Notes under the pieces: model-generated
Told to the model about the DNA's origin: nothing
What the model saw: only the letters and a program-made list of their open reading frames with translations
Database searches by the model: none
Made by a program: the position numbers and the translations under genes
Source of the DNA: Pseudomicrostroma phylloplanum
Taxonomy: Eukaryota; Basidiomycota; Exobasidiomycetes; Microstromatales
Assembly: GCA_039545275.1 (NCBI GenBank)
Contig: BCHS01000016.1
Coordinates: forward strand, 248,001-312,000
DNA length: 64,000 bases
Direction: 5' to 3'
Shown: one piece after another, positions 31,058 to 41,094 of the stretch
How the letters are laid out: every line of letters starts with the position of its first letter
Numbering within the stretch: position 1 is the first letter of the stretch

Positions 31058-31816
31058 CGTGAGCGAGCTGTGAGAGGATGTACGAGTGGTAAATTGATGC
31101 GTTCTCGCTCCTTGCTTGCGAGCTTGGTTCAAGTCTTGAAGACTACAAGACGTCGTTGAATCGTGCAAAGGCTGATGATGCTCCCAGCTGCAATGGCGTT
31201 GGTGTCGAGGCAGAGTGACCGGGACAAGGAATAAGTCTGCTCGTAGCGGAACAGTGAAGGCAGAAGGCAAGTCGTACCAGCAAGTGAGGATCTGATCTAC
31301 CACAGCGACGGCGAGAGTGGTGTACCAGACAAAGGTCGGAGCGAAGTGCCGATAGATGAGCCCCTTTGCAGGCTCCCTCAAATCGAGGTACCTGCCATGG
31401 CTTGCTTGCCTGCTTGCCCTGCACCTCGGAGCCTTTGACGTGAAAACGCTCCGGCGGCCCGCCCAGCGCCCGCGTCGGCGCCTTTCCTCGGAAAAAAACA
31501 AAAGCGTCCGAAGGGGGAGCGCCCCTCCCGCTCCCTCTCCCAGTCAGTCCCCAGAGGCCGGCGGATAAGCCCCTGAAGCAGGCACCGCACACCACTGTAC
31601 TTGTCCTTGCTTGGCCCAATCATCATACGGCAGCAGTACTCGGACAGTTCTGTGCCTCCGACTTCTGCCGCCGGAGCCTTTCTTTGTCCAGTATGAGACG
31701 GTAGAGAACGCAGCGACGATCCCTTCCTCTCATCCTCTTTCTTCTCTCCCCGTCTTCCTCTCGCACTCGCTACCGCATCTTCGACCCCTCCTCGTACGTC
31801 TCCTGCTACGACCAGC
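31058..31816. promoter_or_regulatory. Bidirectional promoter between copper transporter and second FRE
   Basis: 759 bp between the divergent starts of a CTR copper transporter and a metalloreductase, which in other fungi are induced together under copper or iron shortage. I could not confidently assign a copper- or iron-responsive element by eye. The region includes pyrimidine-rich leader sequence just before the FRE start. Confidence 0.55.
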
Positions 31817-34165
31817 ATGGACGCACTCGCACCGCGCCACATTCAGAACTTCACCGACGGCTCAACGCAGGAAAATTACTGGGGGTACGGCGCGCGAGTC
31901 GTACCATGCACGAGCGATGAGGGCACCTGCGAGTACCTCGATGCCATCTACGACGGGCATGACATTGGCATGCTACACATCGGCATCTTCTGGGCCTCCA
32001 TCGGAGCTCTGATGCTAATTTGGGCCATTGTGAGGCAGGTCAAGGCCAGTAGTCCCACAAGAGGCGTAAGACTCGCGGGCGAATCTGCACAGCTCAGGGC
32101 TAGCGACGATCGAGAGGCCGGGTTCGGCCAGCAACGGCCTCGCATTATCGCCGTCACCACTCGCGCCAGCGCTGCTGTACGAGCCTCGTTCAACCGACAC
32201 CTGCTCAGGAGGAATCCGCTCCCGTCGATCTTCGGCGGCGCTTCGCGCCTTCAAGTCGTCACCCTCCTTGGTTTGGCCGCCTACCTCATTATCCTCACCT
32301 TTTCGGGCATCGTGTACAAGATCTGGCGCACCCCAGTCAAGAAGGACCCTTCGCTCACCAACACCCGCTCCGGCCTGGGTCCCTTCGCCGATCGACTGGG
32401 CACGCTGGCCTTTGGTCTCACACCCTTGTCCATCCTCCTCTCCAGTCGAGAGTCCCTCCTTTCGGTGATCACCGGCATCCCATACGAGTCCTTCAACTTC
32501 CTCCACCGCTGGCTGGGACACATCATCCTCATTCAGAGCATCGCGCACGCGGCCGGATGGTGCATCGTCCTCGCCGCCCTGTACCAACCGCAGCCGTCAG
32601 CCGGTAAGGCCTCATTGACAGAGACGTACGTCATCTGGGGCTACGTGGGTCTTTGCTCCCTCTTCGTGCTCTGGGTGCTGTGTCTGCCCTTTGTGATCCG
32701 CAGGATCCCCTACGAAGTCTGGAGGAAGAGCCACTACCTCCTCGCGCTGCTGTACATTGTCGGTTGTTTCGGCCACTGGAAGATGCTGCAGTGCTTCCTC
32801 ATCCCCTCGGTCCTCATCTGGGGATTGGACCGAGCACTACGATTGCTTCGCACCGCTCTGATGCACTACAATGTCCTGCCCGACTCGCTGGATGGACGCA
32901 TGCAATTCCAGACTGCCAAGGCATCCGTCAAGAGCTTCGCAAGCCCAGCAGGCGAGGGCGACGTAGTTCGTCTAGACTTCACCCATCCAGGAGCAGCATG
33001 GAGCGTGGGGCAACACTTCTTCCTCACCTTTCCCGAATCGACGATCTGGCAGAGTCACCCCTTCACATCGGCCGCAGCGCCCTGTCTGTCACCCAATGCC
33101 TACACCCAGACGCACACCTACCTCTTCCGAGCCCGAGGTGGAGAGACGCGCAAGATTGCCGATCTCGTCGAAGCAAAGGAAGCCGTCGCAAGGCAAGACC
33201 CATCGGCGCTCGCATCCCTAGCTTCGCTGAGTCGCGCAGAGGCCCGATCTCTACGCTCCCCACTCCTGTCAGTCATCCTCAGCGGACCATACGGTCAGCC
33301 GGTTCTAACGCGCGACGCCGACAGCGAGCAAGGCGCCGACGGTGGCGACGTGCTTTGCGTCGCTGGAGGTACCGGCATCACCTATGTCCTCCCCGTGACA
33401 ATGCAGCTGGTAGCCGCCCGCACTAGATCGCGACTGCACCTGGTGTGGATCGTGCGCCATGCCCAGGACGTGCAGTGGGCCGAAAGAGAGCTGGCATGGC
33501 TGCAGAGCACCGCCAAGCAGAGTGGAATGGACTTCGAGCTGAGCATCTTTGTCACTCGTGAGCAGGGCACAAGCAGCAGTAGCAGCAACCGTGCTGCCAC
33601 TGATGTGCACCTCGGGGAGGTGGACGAGGAGAAGTGTGTCGAGCCTCTGGGAACCAGCGCTGCGGTGGGCTGCTCGGCCGAACGCTGTCGTGGCACAGGC
33701 GCAAGCGCAGGAGCAGGCGCAAAGGATCTAGACTCCCGCAGCAACAAGAGTCAAGCTGAGGAAGGCTCCGAGAAGAGCAGCGGGAGCGGGAGCGGCAATA
33801 CCAGCATAGACGGCCACGCAGACGAGATCATCGTCCTCGCCAAGTCGCCCGTGACTTCCTCGCCTGGCCATGCGCTGCTCGAGAAGCCGGAAGGATGCAC
33901 AGCTTCTGCCCGTCTGCACAAGATCGGCCGTCCAGACCTGCATCACCTCCTTGGTGAATTCCTCGAATCGCCAGCGTCACGCTCTGGTTCCACCTCTTCC
34001 TCTTCGGGCGGTCTTTCGACGAGAGTCTTTGCGAGCGGGCCGGGAGAGCTGCTCCGTGATGTGCGCGCGGCAGTGGCCAAGTGCAATGATCCTGTGCTGG
34101 CTTGGAGGGGTGGGCAGGGGAGGGGAGTAGTGGAGTTGATGTGTGATGATCGGGCTGCGTGGTGA
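31817..34165 (+). CDS. FRE-type ferric/cupric reductase (second)
   Basis: One exon, 782 residues. An outer N-terminus with two Cys (VPCTSDEGTC) precedes the first span (IGIFWASIGALMLIWAIV), followed by a basic loop and further spans. Haem His pairs 14 apart: FLHRWLGHIILIQSIAH and SHYLLALLYIVGCFGH. FAD motif HPFT is in QSHPFTSAAA, with SGPYGQPV and the NADPH motif VAGGTGITYVLPV. A disordered Ser/Gly/Glu insert of about 110 residues interrupts the C-terminal nucleotide domain before RLHKIGRPDLHHLL. The Cys-containing FASGPGELLRDVR block has an altered form (no CGP). Role: plasma-membrane reduction of Fe(III) or Cu(II) using NADPH. The intron-free structure contrasts with the seven-exon FRE 7 kb away, so they are not recent duplicates. 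Confidence 0.92.
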   Translation: MDALAPRHIQNFTDGSTQENYWGYGARVVPCTSDEGTCEYLDAIYDGHDIGMLHIGIFWASIGALMLIWAIVRQVKASSPTRGVRLAGESAQLRASDDREAGFGQQRPRIIAVTTRASAAVRASFNRHLLRRNPLPSIFGGASRLQVVTLLGLAAYLIILTFSGIVYKIWRTPVKKDPSLTNTRSGLGPFADRLGTLAFGLTPLSILLSSRESLLSVITGIPYESFNFLHRWLGHIILIQSIAHAAGWCIVLAALYQPQPSAGKASLTETYVIWGYVGLCSLFVLWVLCLPFVIRRIPYEVWRKSHYLLALLYIVGCFGHWKMLQCFLIPSVLIWGLDRALRLLRTALMHYNVLPDSLDGRMQFQTAKASVKSFASPAGEGDVVRLDFTHPGAAWSVGQHFFLTFPESTIWQSHPFTSAAAPCLSPNAYTQTHTYLFRARGGETRKIADLVEAKEAVARQDPSALASLASLSRAEARSLRSPLLSVILSGPYGQPVLTRDADSEQGADGGDVLCVAGGTGITYVLPVTMQLVAARTRSRLHLVWIVRHAQDVQWAERELAWLQSTAKQSGMDFELSIFVTREQGTSSSSSNRAATDVHLGEVDEEKCVEPLGTSAAVGCSAERCRGTGASAGAGAKDLDSRSNKSQAEEGSEKSSGSGSGNTSIDGHADEIIVLAKSPVTSSPGHALLEKPEGCTASARLHKIGRPDLHHLLGEFLESPASRSGSTSSSSGGLSTRVFASGPGELLRDVRAAVAKCNDPVLAWRGGQGRGVVELMCDDRAAW

Positions 34166-34602
34166 AAGACAAAAAGAGAGAGGGGTTTGTCGGGAGGAGA
34201 GAGGGGGCTGAGGACATGGTAATGATGCTCCCTCCTTTTGGAGAGGGAAATGAAGTCTGTCAAGAAGAGATCCGGGTCAGCTCCTTTGTGCATGTCACCG
34301 GCTTGTCGACGGACGTAAATGAAACGCATACAAATACCATAGATGAGGCGCCGCCGGCGACCGCAGAGCTTCCACGTATGAGTCGTGTCGCCAGCCACTC
34401 AGTCAATTAGCCATACGCTTGTGTGGAGAGGTATGTATTTGCGTTTCTGCTGTCATCAAAAGACAAGAGAGCTACGTCCTTGCATCTCAGCCTTGAAGTC
34501 CAAGTATCAATCGACCTCGATCATCCGCCCACAGCTCGTTGCGCAATGCCTGTCCAATCTTTCTATCAATCCATCATCGTAAGCTCAGCTGTCTCTCAAC
34601 GC
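34166..34602. other. Convergent intergenic region
   Basis: 437 bp between the stop codons of the second FRE gene and the next, opposing gene. No feature seen. Confidence 0.5.
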
Positions 34603-35458
34603 TCAAAGCGCAGCAATCAGCCCTGCGGGTACCCTATGCTTGACGAGGAGCGTCTGTCGAGGTGTGTCCGCGGAAGAGGAGCTGAGATGGATGGTCACCC
34701 GCAGGTGCCAGGACCAGTAGGCGTCGTGGAGGAGGGTGCGCTGTACCCGAGCTGTATACGTGGACGCGTATGCGTAGCGAGGGGTGCGCAGCAGAGAGGG
34801 TGGGGGAGCAGGAGGAGAAGGAGAAGGAGTGAAGAGCGTCAGTCAATGGAAATGGGTTGATGCTCTCGGAATGACGTAGAATCGTCGATGTCGTAGACTC
34901 ACCTTGAGCGCCCTGCCTAAGGCTCCTCTTGAGGGAGACCATCAGTCTGTCCAGTCTGACGTCGTCCCACTCGAGCAAGGTGAAGCGGAGGAGATACCCC
35001 GAGGCGATGGAGTGGCATTGCAAGTCGTGTCTACCAATTGCGAGGCGTAATAGGGAGGGCATAAAACAGCAATCAGAGCTGCGGTTCCCACCCCACTCTT
35101 TCTAGGCTTCCGTTCATATCTCCTTGCACACTCACAGATCAAGGCCAATAGCCTCCTCTACATCGAACAATCGGCTATAAGGGACCNCCCCGCCTCGCTG
35201 CCCAGTGAGAACAATGAGCTCCATAGGCTGCCCGACGGTCCACTCCTTGAGGGGTACGGGTGGATGACGATGAGGTGGAGTGAAGCTCTGAAGAGGGCGA
35301 GGGAGGCAGAGAGGGGGATGAGGGGGGAGCTGAGACTTAGCAGCGTACGAGCGAGCTAGAAAGGACTGTAGCGCAGTACTGCACTGAACGCTCACCGTGA
35401 GAGGGCTCTGAGGCCTGGAGGCAAGACGGGTAACAAGCCTGCCGCCACCGAACAGCAT
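34603..35458 (-). CDS. Unknown protein, four exons, one ambiguous base
   Basis: Exons 35396-35458, 35136-35329, 34903-35030 and 34603-34751 give 177 residues with agreeing phases and GTGAGC/GTGAGT donors. Product blocks: MLFGGGRLVTRLASRPQSPL, KEWTVGQPMELIVLTGQ, YSRLFDVEEAIGLDL, HDLQCHSIASGYLLRFTLLE, RLMVSLKRSLRQ, LLHDAYWSWHLRVTIHLSS, RVPAGLIAAL. Regular alternating hydrophobic strands suggest a beta-rich fold, but I cannot name the family. The first intron (63 nt) is in frame, so it might be coding. A single unresolved base (n at 35187) lies in exon 2. The 5' end is unsure: the ATG at 35458 is preceded by CAG-TAC, a possible acceptor, and an upstream frame (35527-35813) looks like a first exon but its phase does not fit. 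Confidence 0.45.
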
Positions 35459-35526
35459 GTACTGGGTCTTGGGTCAGTATCACACTACACCGGCTGCGCT
35501 CCTCTGTCCCTCTTCGTACGACTCAC

Positions 35527-35813
35527 TCCTCGGCAGAAACCCCTCGCTCTCCTCCTCGTGCACTTCTCGCAGCAGGACCCATGGTAGCAGTAGCAGTTGT
35601 AGGCGTGCCTGTCCCAGATGCCAGCCTAGAGACGGACTGAAGGATCTCCTGAATTTCTCCTGCTGCGTGCACGTCTAGGTCGAGATCGAGGTGCTGTCGA
35701 GGCGTAATTGGAGTGCTGCTTCCCGAGCGCAGAGCCGAGAGAGCGGGAGGGGGAAAGAGGAGGTGTGGCTCTAGAGGGAAAGATGAGGCGTGACGGGTAG
35801 CACGGTGGGACAT
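35527..35813 (-). CDS. Possible first exon or small separate ORF
   Basis: 95 codons from ATG at 35813 to a GTGAGT donor (stop TGA directly after it at 35523). It reads MSHRATRHASSFPLEPHLLF, then HLDLDLDVHAAGEIQEILQS near the middle, a helix-like stretch. It lies directly upstream of the four-exon gene and ends at a good donor, so it may be its first exon. However, joining to the acceptor at 35462 shifts the frame. Near the donor a second frame (LLREVHEEESEGFLPRSE) also looks coding. An undetected short exon or intron, or a sequence error, could explain this. Confidence 0.35.
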
Positions 35814-36405
35814 GCTGAGCTTAGTGTGGGACGATGCTTTGATATCTGGGGGTTCTGGTGGTGTTGAGAGATGCTGAGTCGTTTGTCCAGGACGACGATG
35901 ACGACGACGACGACGAATGTAGAGGAGAGAGGACGACGAACAACGTACGGACGACGAACGACGAACGACGAACGAGACTACCTGCAGAGGCAGTCAGGGC
36001 AGGGAGCAGCAGCAGCAAAGGCAGCAGGCACAGCAACGCCCAGCCAGGCACACACACCCACACCAGGTCACGCTCACTCATTCACTCTCCCACCCACGCT
36101 CACGCATTTCCGTACATGGCACGGGCCACAGCACATTCCACCCTCCGCTCGCACGGACGTATCCCCGCAAAGGTGGAGTACGTAGCCTTCCCGCTTTCGT
36201 CGGGACTTGTCAATGTCAATGACCATTAAAGAGGAAGTTCATTCGATCATTACGGAGCCACGTCATCGTATCTACTCAACGACAAGCGCAAAAGGCCAAA
36301 GGGGTTATTCGCGCACCTTCAACGCATGGATGGCCCCACGCAGGTAAGCTGGCTCTCTTTTCGAGCGCGTACCCTGCGCGTAGCCGCCCACCCTGCTCCT
36401 GACCT
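35814..36405. other. Intergenic region with GAC/GAAC microsatellites
   Basis: 592 bp upstream of the preceding minus-strand gene and downstream of beta-tubulin. It has short repeats at 35890-35920 (GAC/GAT triplets) and 35945-35972 (ACGACGA units). No gene supported. Confidence 0.5.
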
Positions 36406-38307
36406 CTACTCCTCCAGCACCTCCTCTCCTTCGTAGATGCCCTCCTCGTCCTCGTCCATAGTCGCCTGCTCGTACTGCTGGTACTCGGCCATCAGGTCCT
36501 GCAAGTTGCTCTCGGCTTCGGTGAATTCCATCTCGTCCTGTGCATTGCGGTGAGGGGGGCGGGACAGTTCAGTGCTCGAGCAGACGGTGACGCGATACTT
36601 TCTAGACCACTCACCATTCCTTCGCCTGATGAAATTACGCAAAGGAGAAATAGCAAGAACGTCAGCGAGGTCATCAGCGCATCTCACCTAACCCCTATCC
36701 CACTACTGACCAGTGTACCAGTGCAAAAAGGCCTTCCTCCTGAACATCGAGTGGAACTGCGTGTGCACCCTCTTGAACACCGCCTGAATCGCAGTCGTGT
36801 TGGCAATGAACGTCGCAGCCATCTTCATGCCCCGCGGTGGCACCTCACAGTGCGCCTGCAGACAATTGTTGGGGATCCACTCGACAAAGTAAGGAGCCTG
36901 CTTCGTCTGGATCAGCTGCATCTGCTCCTCGACTTCCTTCATCGAGACCTTGCCTCGGAAGTACGCTGCAACGGTCAGGTAGCGGCCAGTACGAGGGTCG
37001 CAGTCGGCCATCATGTTCTTCGCATCGAACATCTGTTGGGTCAGCTCGGGCACAGAGACGTTACGGTACTGTTGCGAGCCTCGGGCAGTCAGGGGAGCAA
37101 AGCCCACCATGAAGAAGTGCAGACGAGGGAAGGGGACTGGTTAGAGAGAGGAGGTAAGTATGGCTGTGGGTCTCAGCTCTGCATGCCTTTGCTCCCGGGA
37201 CTCACCCATGTTGACAGCCAACTTCCTTAGATCCGAGTTGAGCTGGCCAGGGAAGCGCAGGCAAGTCGTGACACCTGACATGACCATTGAGACCAGGTGG
37301 TTCAGATCTCCATACTTTGGCGTGTTGATCTTGAGAGTTCGATGGCAAATGGCGTAGAGGGCTTCATTGTCAATGCAGAAGGTCTGGTCGGCATTCTCAA
37401 CCAGCTGGTGGATGGATAGCGTGGCATTGTAGGGTTCTACGACAGTGTCCGAGACCTGAGAGAGCATCACGGAGGGAGATAGTCAGTGTCAGGAACGAGC
37501 TATGACTCTATGTATATGAGCTCTTGTGCAGGCTCTACTCACCTTGGGGGATGGCAGAACAGAGTAGGTGGACATCATCCGATCAGGATACTCCTCCCTG
37601 ATCTTGGAGATGAGCAAGGTACCCATGCCCGATCCGGTACCACCACCAAGGGAGTGGGTGATCTGGAAGCCCTGGAGTAGTTCACAGTTCTCGGCCTCCT
37701 TGCGTACAACTTCCAAGACCTGGTCGACGAGCTCGGCACCTGGGAAAGGACAAGAGGAGAGAGTCAGAATTGCTTAACCTCTCTTCTTCTTTCTCGCCTG
37801 GCCTGCCTACCCACCCTCAGTGTAGTGTCCTTTTGCCCAATTGTTTCCCGCTCCACTCTGACCGAACACAAAATTGTCAGGCCTGAAGAGTCCTCCATGT
37901 CCGCTAGCCTTGATGGTGTCCATTGTGCCAGGCTCCAAGTCGACCAGTACAGCGCGAGGGACGTACTTGCGCTCAGCGGCTTCATTGTAGTAGACGTTGA
38001 TGCGGTCTAGCTGAACATCGGCGTTGCTGCCTTGGTAGGCGCCGGTGCCGTCGAGACCGTGCTCGTCCGAGAGCGTCTCCCAGAATTTGGAGCCTGATCA
38101 GACGGGTAGGGGTAGACGATTTGAGCAAGAGAAATTGGCGTGAAGAGCAGAAGGAGGAACTCACCGACTTGGTTACCGCACTGTCCGGTCTGGAGGTGAA
38201 CTGTAGAGCAGCAACGGCGTCCGAAGTGGAGTCAGTACTGAGTTACGATGAAAGGCTTCTCTTGCGTAGCTCCATTGCTCTTGCACAAACTCACCAATTT
38301 CTCTCAT
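36406..38307 (-). CDS. TUB2: Beta-tubulin
   Basis: Eight exons: 38295-38307, 38165-38200, 37815-38093, 37543-37739, 37206-37455, 36711-37136, 36615-36625 and 36406-36537, 447 residues. MREI (the autoregulatory tetrapeptide) is the 13-nt first exon. Diagnostic blocks: GQCGNQVG, the GTP loop [51 protein letters not shown] and an acidic tail ending [13 protein letters not shown]. An 11-nt microexon encodes part of GEGM. It polymerises with alpha-tubulin into microtubules. One residue is inserted near position 56 relative to common beta-tubulins, so canonical residue 198 is residue 199 here. It is Gln ([10 protein letters not shown]), not the usual Glu. Several positions ([22 protein letters not shown]) are less conserved than in typical basidiomycete copies. 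Confidence 0.95.
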
Positions 38308-38772
38308 GGTCAAAGGTCTGTGTCGAGCAGCTCAAGGGAAGGAACAAAACCAAGAATCTAAGATCTAGGGTCTAGCGGTCGAGGGAGCCACGTAGGCAGA
38401 TGATGGTGGTGCCGACGCTGGGAGAGAAGCTGTAGGGGAGCAGGGCAACCGCAGGAGGTGGGGAGGATACGAGGAGGCAAGGACGAATTAGGGGTCAAAT
38501 GAGTGTGATCAGTCTGTGATGCGAGGCGAGTGTGAGTGTGCCTTTGTGTGTTTCAGACTCCGGTCTCCCCCGCGTCAGTCTGAGTCCAACACCGCGTCGG
38601 ACCCTCTAGGCGGCAGTCAGACGCTAGACTACGCCGGGCAGGCGAGGCAGAAGGAGCTTGCCAGTAAGGACGCCGTAGTCACACTTGACGGAAGTGATTG
38701 ATGCAATAATGTAAACGTATGACTGTAGCTGGACGGAAGGCCATCTGTTCTGATTTCCCTCGCTCGCTTTCC
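38308..38772. promoter_or_regulatory. Upstream region of beta-tubulin
   Basis: 465 bp between the beta-tubulin start codon and the 3' end of the F-box-like gene, both on the minus strand. No motif named. Confidence 0.45.
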
Positions 38773-40678
38773 TCATCCATCGTCCCAGAGGCCGCACCGC
38801 TTCCAGATGCCCTCCCCGAGCCCGAGAGACCTCTCGATGAAGTCTTCCCGACGGTCCTTCATCTTGCCTGCACCGCCTTGATTACCCTGCAGCACCCTGA
38901 CCCGCAGCAGAGGTGGTTCCTCTGGCAGATGATCACCGTATTCCTCCCCATTTCCATAGGAAGGCGCGGAGTGATCTGAGCCAGAGGCGACCAGGGGCGC
39001 ATCAAGGGACAGGCTCGTCGACAGAACATCGGCTAGCACTTCCCCCGCACTGCTACACCATTGCTGTACAGATCCAAGCGCACTTGTCGCCCCCTCGCGC
39101 ACGAACATCTCCGGGTCTACATCCTGACTCTTGAGAGCTACGTCATGAAGGACCTTCTCCAACCTCTGAGGCCGGTCGTAGTGCCTTCCGGTGAACTCCC
39201 ACAGCAGAGCTTGTCGGATAGTCTCTGACTCGAGGAAGAGCCGGAGCGAAGTGGCCAGGTTGATGGGCCGTTTCCGCTCTTCTCCAAAGCGATCCTCTTG
39301 CTCCGGATCCTCAAGGCAGTGCTGTGAGAGAAGCCCCGATCCTTCCTTGCCGTCGTCTTGAGCGTGCATGACTGCTCGAGCTCGAGATCTTCTCCGTCTT
39401 CTTCGCTCCTCCCTGTCCGCCCGCCTCCTCTTTGCTTCCCCCGCCTGATCAAAGGGACCGACACTCATACACAGCGAAAAGTGATTGGTGGTAATCTTGA
39501 TCCTCCGGAGGGGGCTACGATGCAGATGGCTCAGCAGCCACAGCAACTTGGGCGCGTGGGCGGGTACTGGCATATAGACGTCCAGTTCCTCGCAGCGGGA
39601 GAAGACGACCATTGAGGCGAAGAGAGCTGGCTCTTGATTCTCGAAGAGAGGGAGGGAGAGGACGATGGAGAGGGATGTGGGTCTGCAGCCTTTGAGGAGA
39701 CGTCGATCCCGATTGAGGCGCAGGCGCCGCTCGGCGACCAGATGGGACTCCAGTAGGTCGGGTCCACCTGATACCGAAGAGGTAGAGTCCGAAGGATCGC
39801 CTAGGGGTTGCAGATGCGCTCGATGTCTTCTTGCCACCTCACCAGCAGATGAGGATGAGGTGAGCTCAGCCTGCAGCCAGTTCGGGAGACGTTGTCGAGC
39901 TCTCTCCCTCATCGCTGCCACTTCTTCTGGACTTCGTATCACCTCAGACCCGCCTTTCCCGCCATCTCTTGGCCTCACTCCCTCAACATCGTCCTCTGAA
40001 TCCTCGTCAAAGTCGAGCTCCTCGTCTTCGCCCCAAGCCCAGGCTGGATCACTTCCTCGTAGATTTCTCTTGCTGCGAATCTGGCCCGCATCTCGCAGCA
40101 ATGTGCGAGACTCTGAATGCCAGAGGGACAGGTGTCCGATGCTCGGACCGAGGATGTGAAGGGTACGCAGGAAGGCGGTCTCCCAGCCAGCTGAAGTATG
40201 CGTCAATCGAGAGACCTGTACGTTAGTTGTGCGCAGGTCAGTATTCGAAATCTTTGAACCGCCTCTGCCGACATCCGCTCCTACTCACATCGTCCAAGGC
40301 GCAAAACAGTCCTCTCGTCCTTCCCGCTCCGATCCAACCCCGATCCCTCTCTGTATCATAGTACTTGCGAAACTCCCTCACCCTCCTCGGCAAGATCAAG
40401 ATCTCATAGAGCTGCTGCCTCGCGCAGTCCCTCGCCAAGTGACAAGTGGCGAGGAGAGCCCGGAGGGTAGAGTAGGTCTGTGGTGTGGGAGAGAGGACAG
40501 GGGAGAGGGCGTCGGAGAGGAAGATCTGCAGGAGGAGCTCTGTAGGCAGCCGTGGGGGAGTGAAGTCGGGAGCTGGTAGTTTCGAGGTTGAGGCGACGGG
40601 AGAGGAGGAGGAGAATGAGGTGCTTGTGCGGGGAGGAGAGTCCTCGATGTCGCTCCTAAGAGGCGACGAGGAGCTCAT
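38773..40678 (-). CDS. F-box-like protein
   Basis: Two exons, 40289-40678 and 38773-40215, 610 residues. The intron is GTGAGTAG to CGTACAG, phase 0. After a Ser-rich start, residues about 43-96 (LPTELLLQIFLSD, TLRALLATCHLARDCARQQL, YEILIL) match the usual fungal F-box pattern, which binds Skp1 in SCF ubiquitin ligases. The rest is long and weakly structured, with leucine-containing segments (LSLWHSESR, TSLSIVLSLPLFENQEP, RCEELDVYMP, LLWLLSHLH) that could be divergent leucine-rich repeats. Acidic (DEELDFDEDSEDD) and basic (REERRRRRRSR) inserts interrupt it. The substrate is unknown. The F-box call is made by pattern alone. Confidence 0.65.
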
Positions 40679-41094
40679 TCACACGCTGCGCAATCAAATC
40701 GGGGTAGAAGAGCAGCAGCAAGCCGCAAGTCACCCCTCAAATGGACCCCAGGACTGTGACGAGCAGCGGCAAGAGGTAGGTATAAGGGTCAGAGGATCGT
40801 GAACTAGGAGCGAAGGCAAGGCGGAGGTCGTAGTGTGGTGCGAGCCGGCAGCGGGAAGAGCGGAAACAAGGAAGGCGGCAGCACGCAGAAGTCATGTGGA
40901 GTTGCCACACTTCCGAGAACATGGTAGACGCGGTATGATTGGGGTTCAATGTGAGACGAGACGGACACGACGAAGATGGTACAGGAATTTGGGGCCAGCG
41001 CCGATTCTGGAGATAGCCAAGCAGAGGAATCCTCGGCAGACCGTATGACAGCGTCTCTGCTCAGACATTTTTTGGTCTGGATGCTACCCTACCA
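40679..41094. promoter_or_regulatory. Upstream region of the F-box-like gene
   Basis: 416 bp between its start codon and the stop codon of the epsin gene, both minus strand. No gene supported. Confidence 0.45.
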
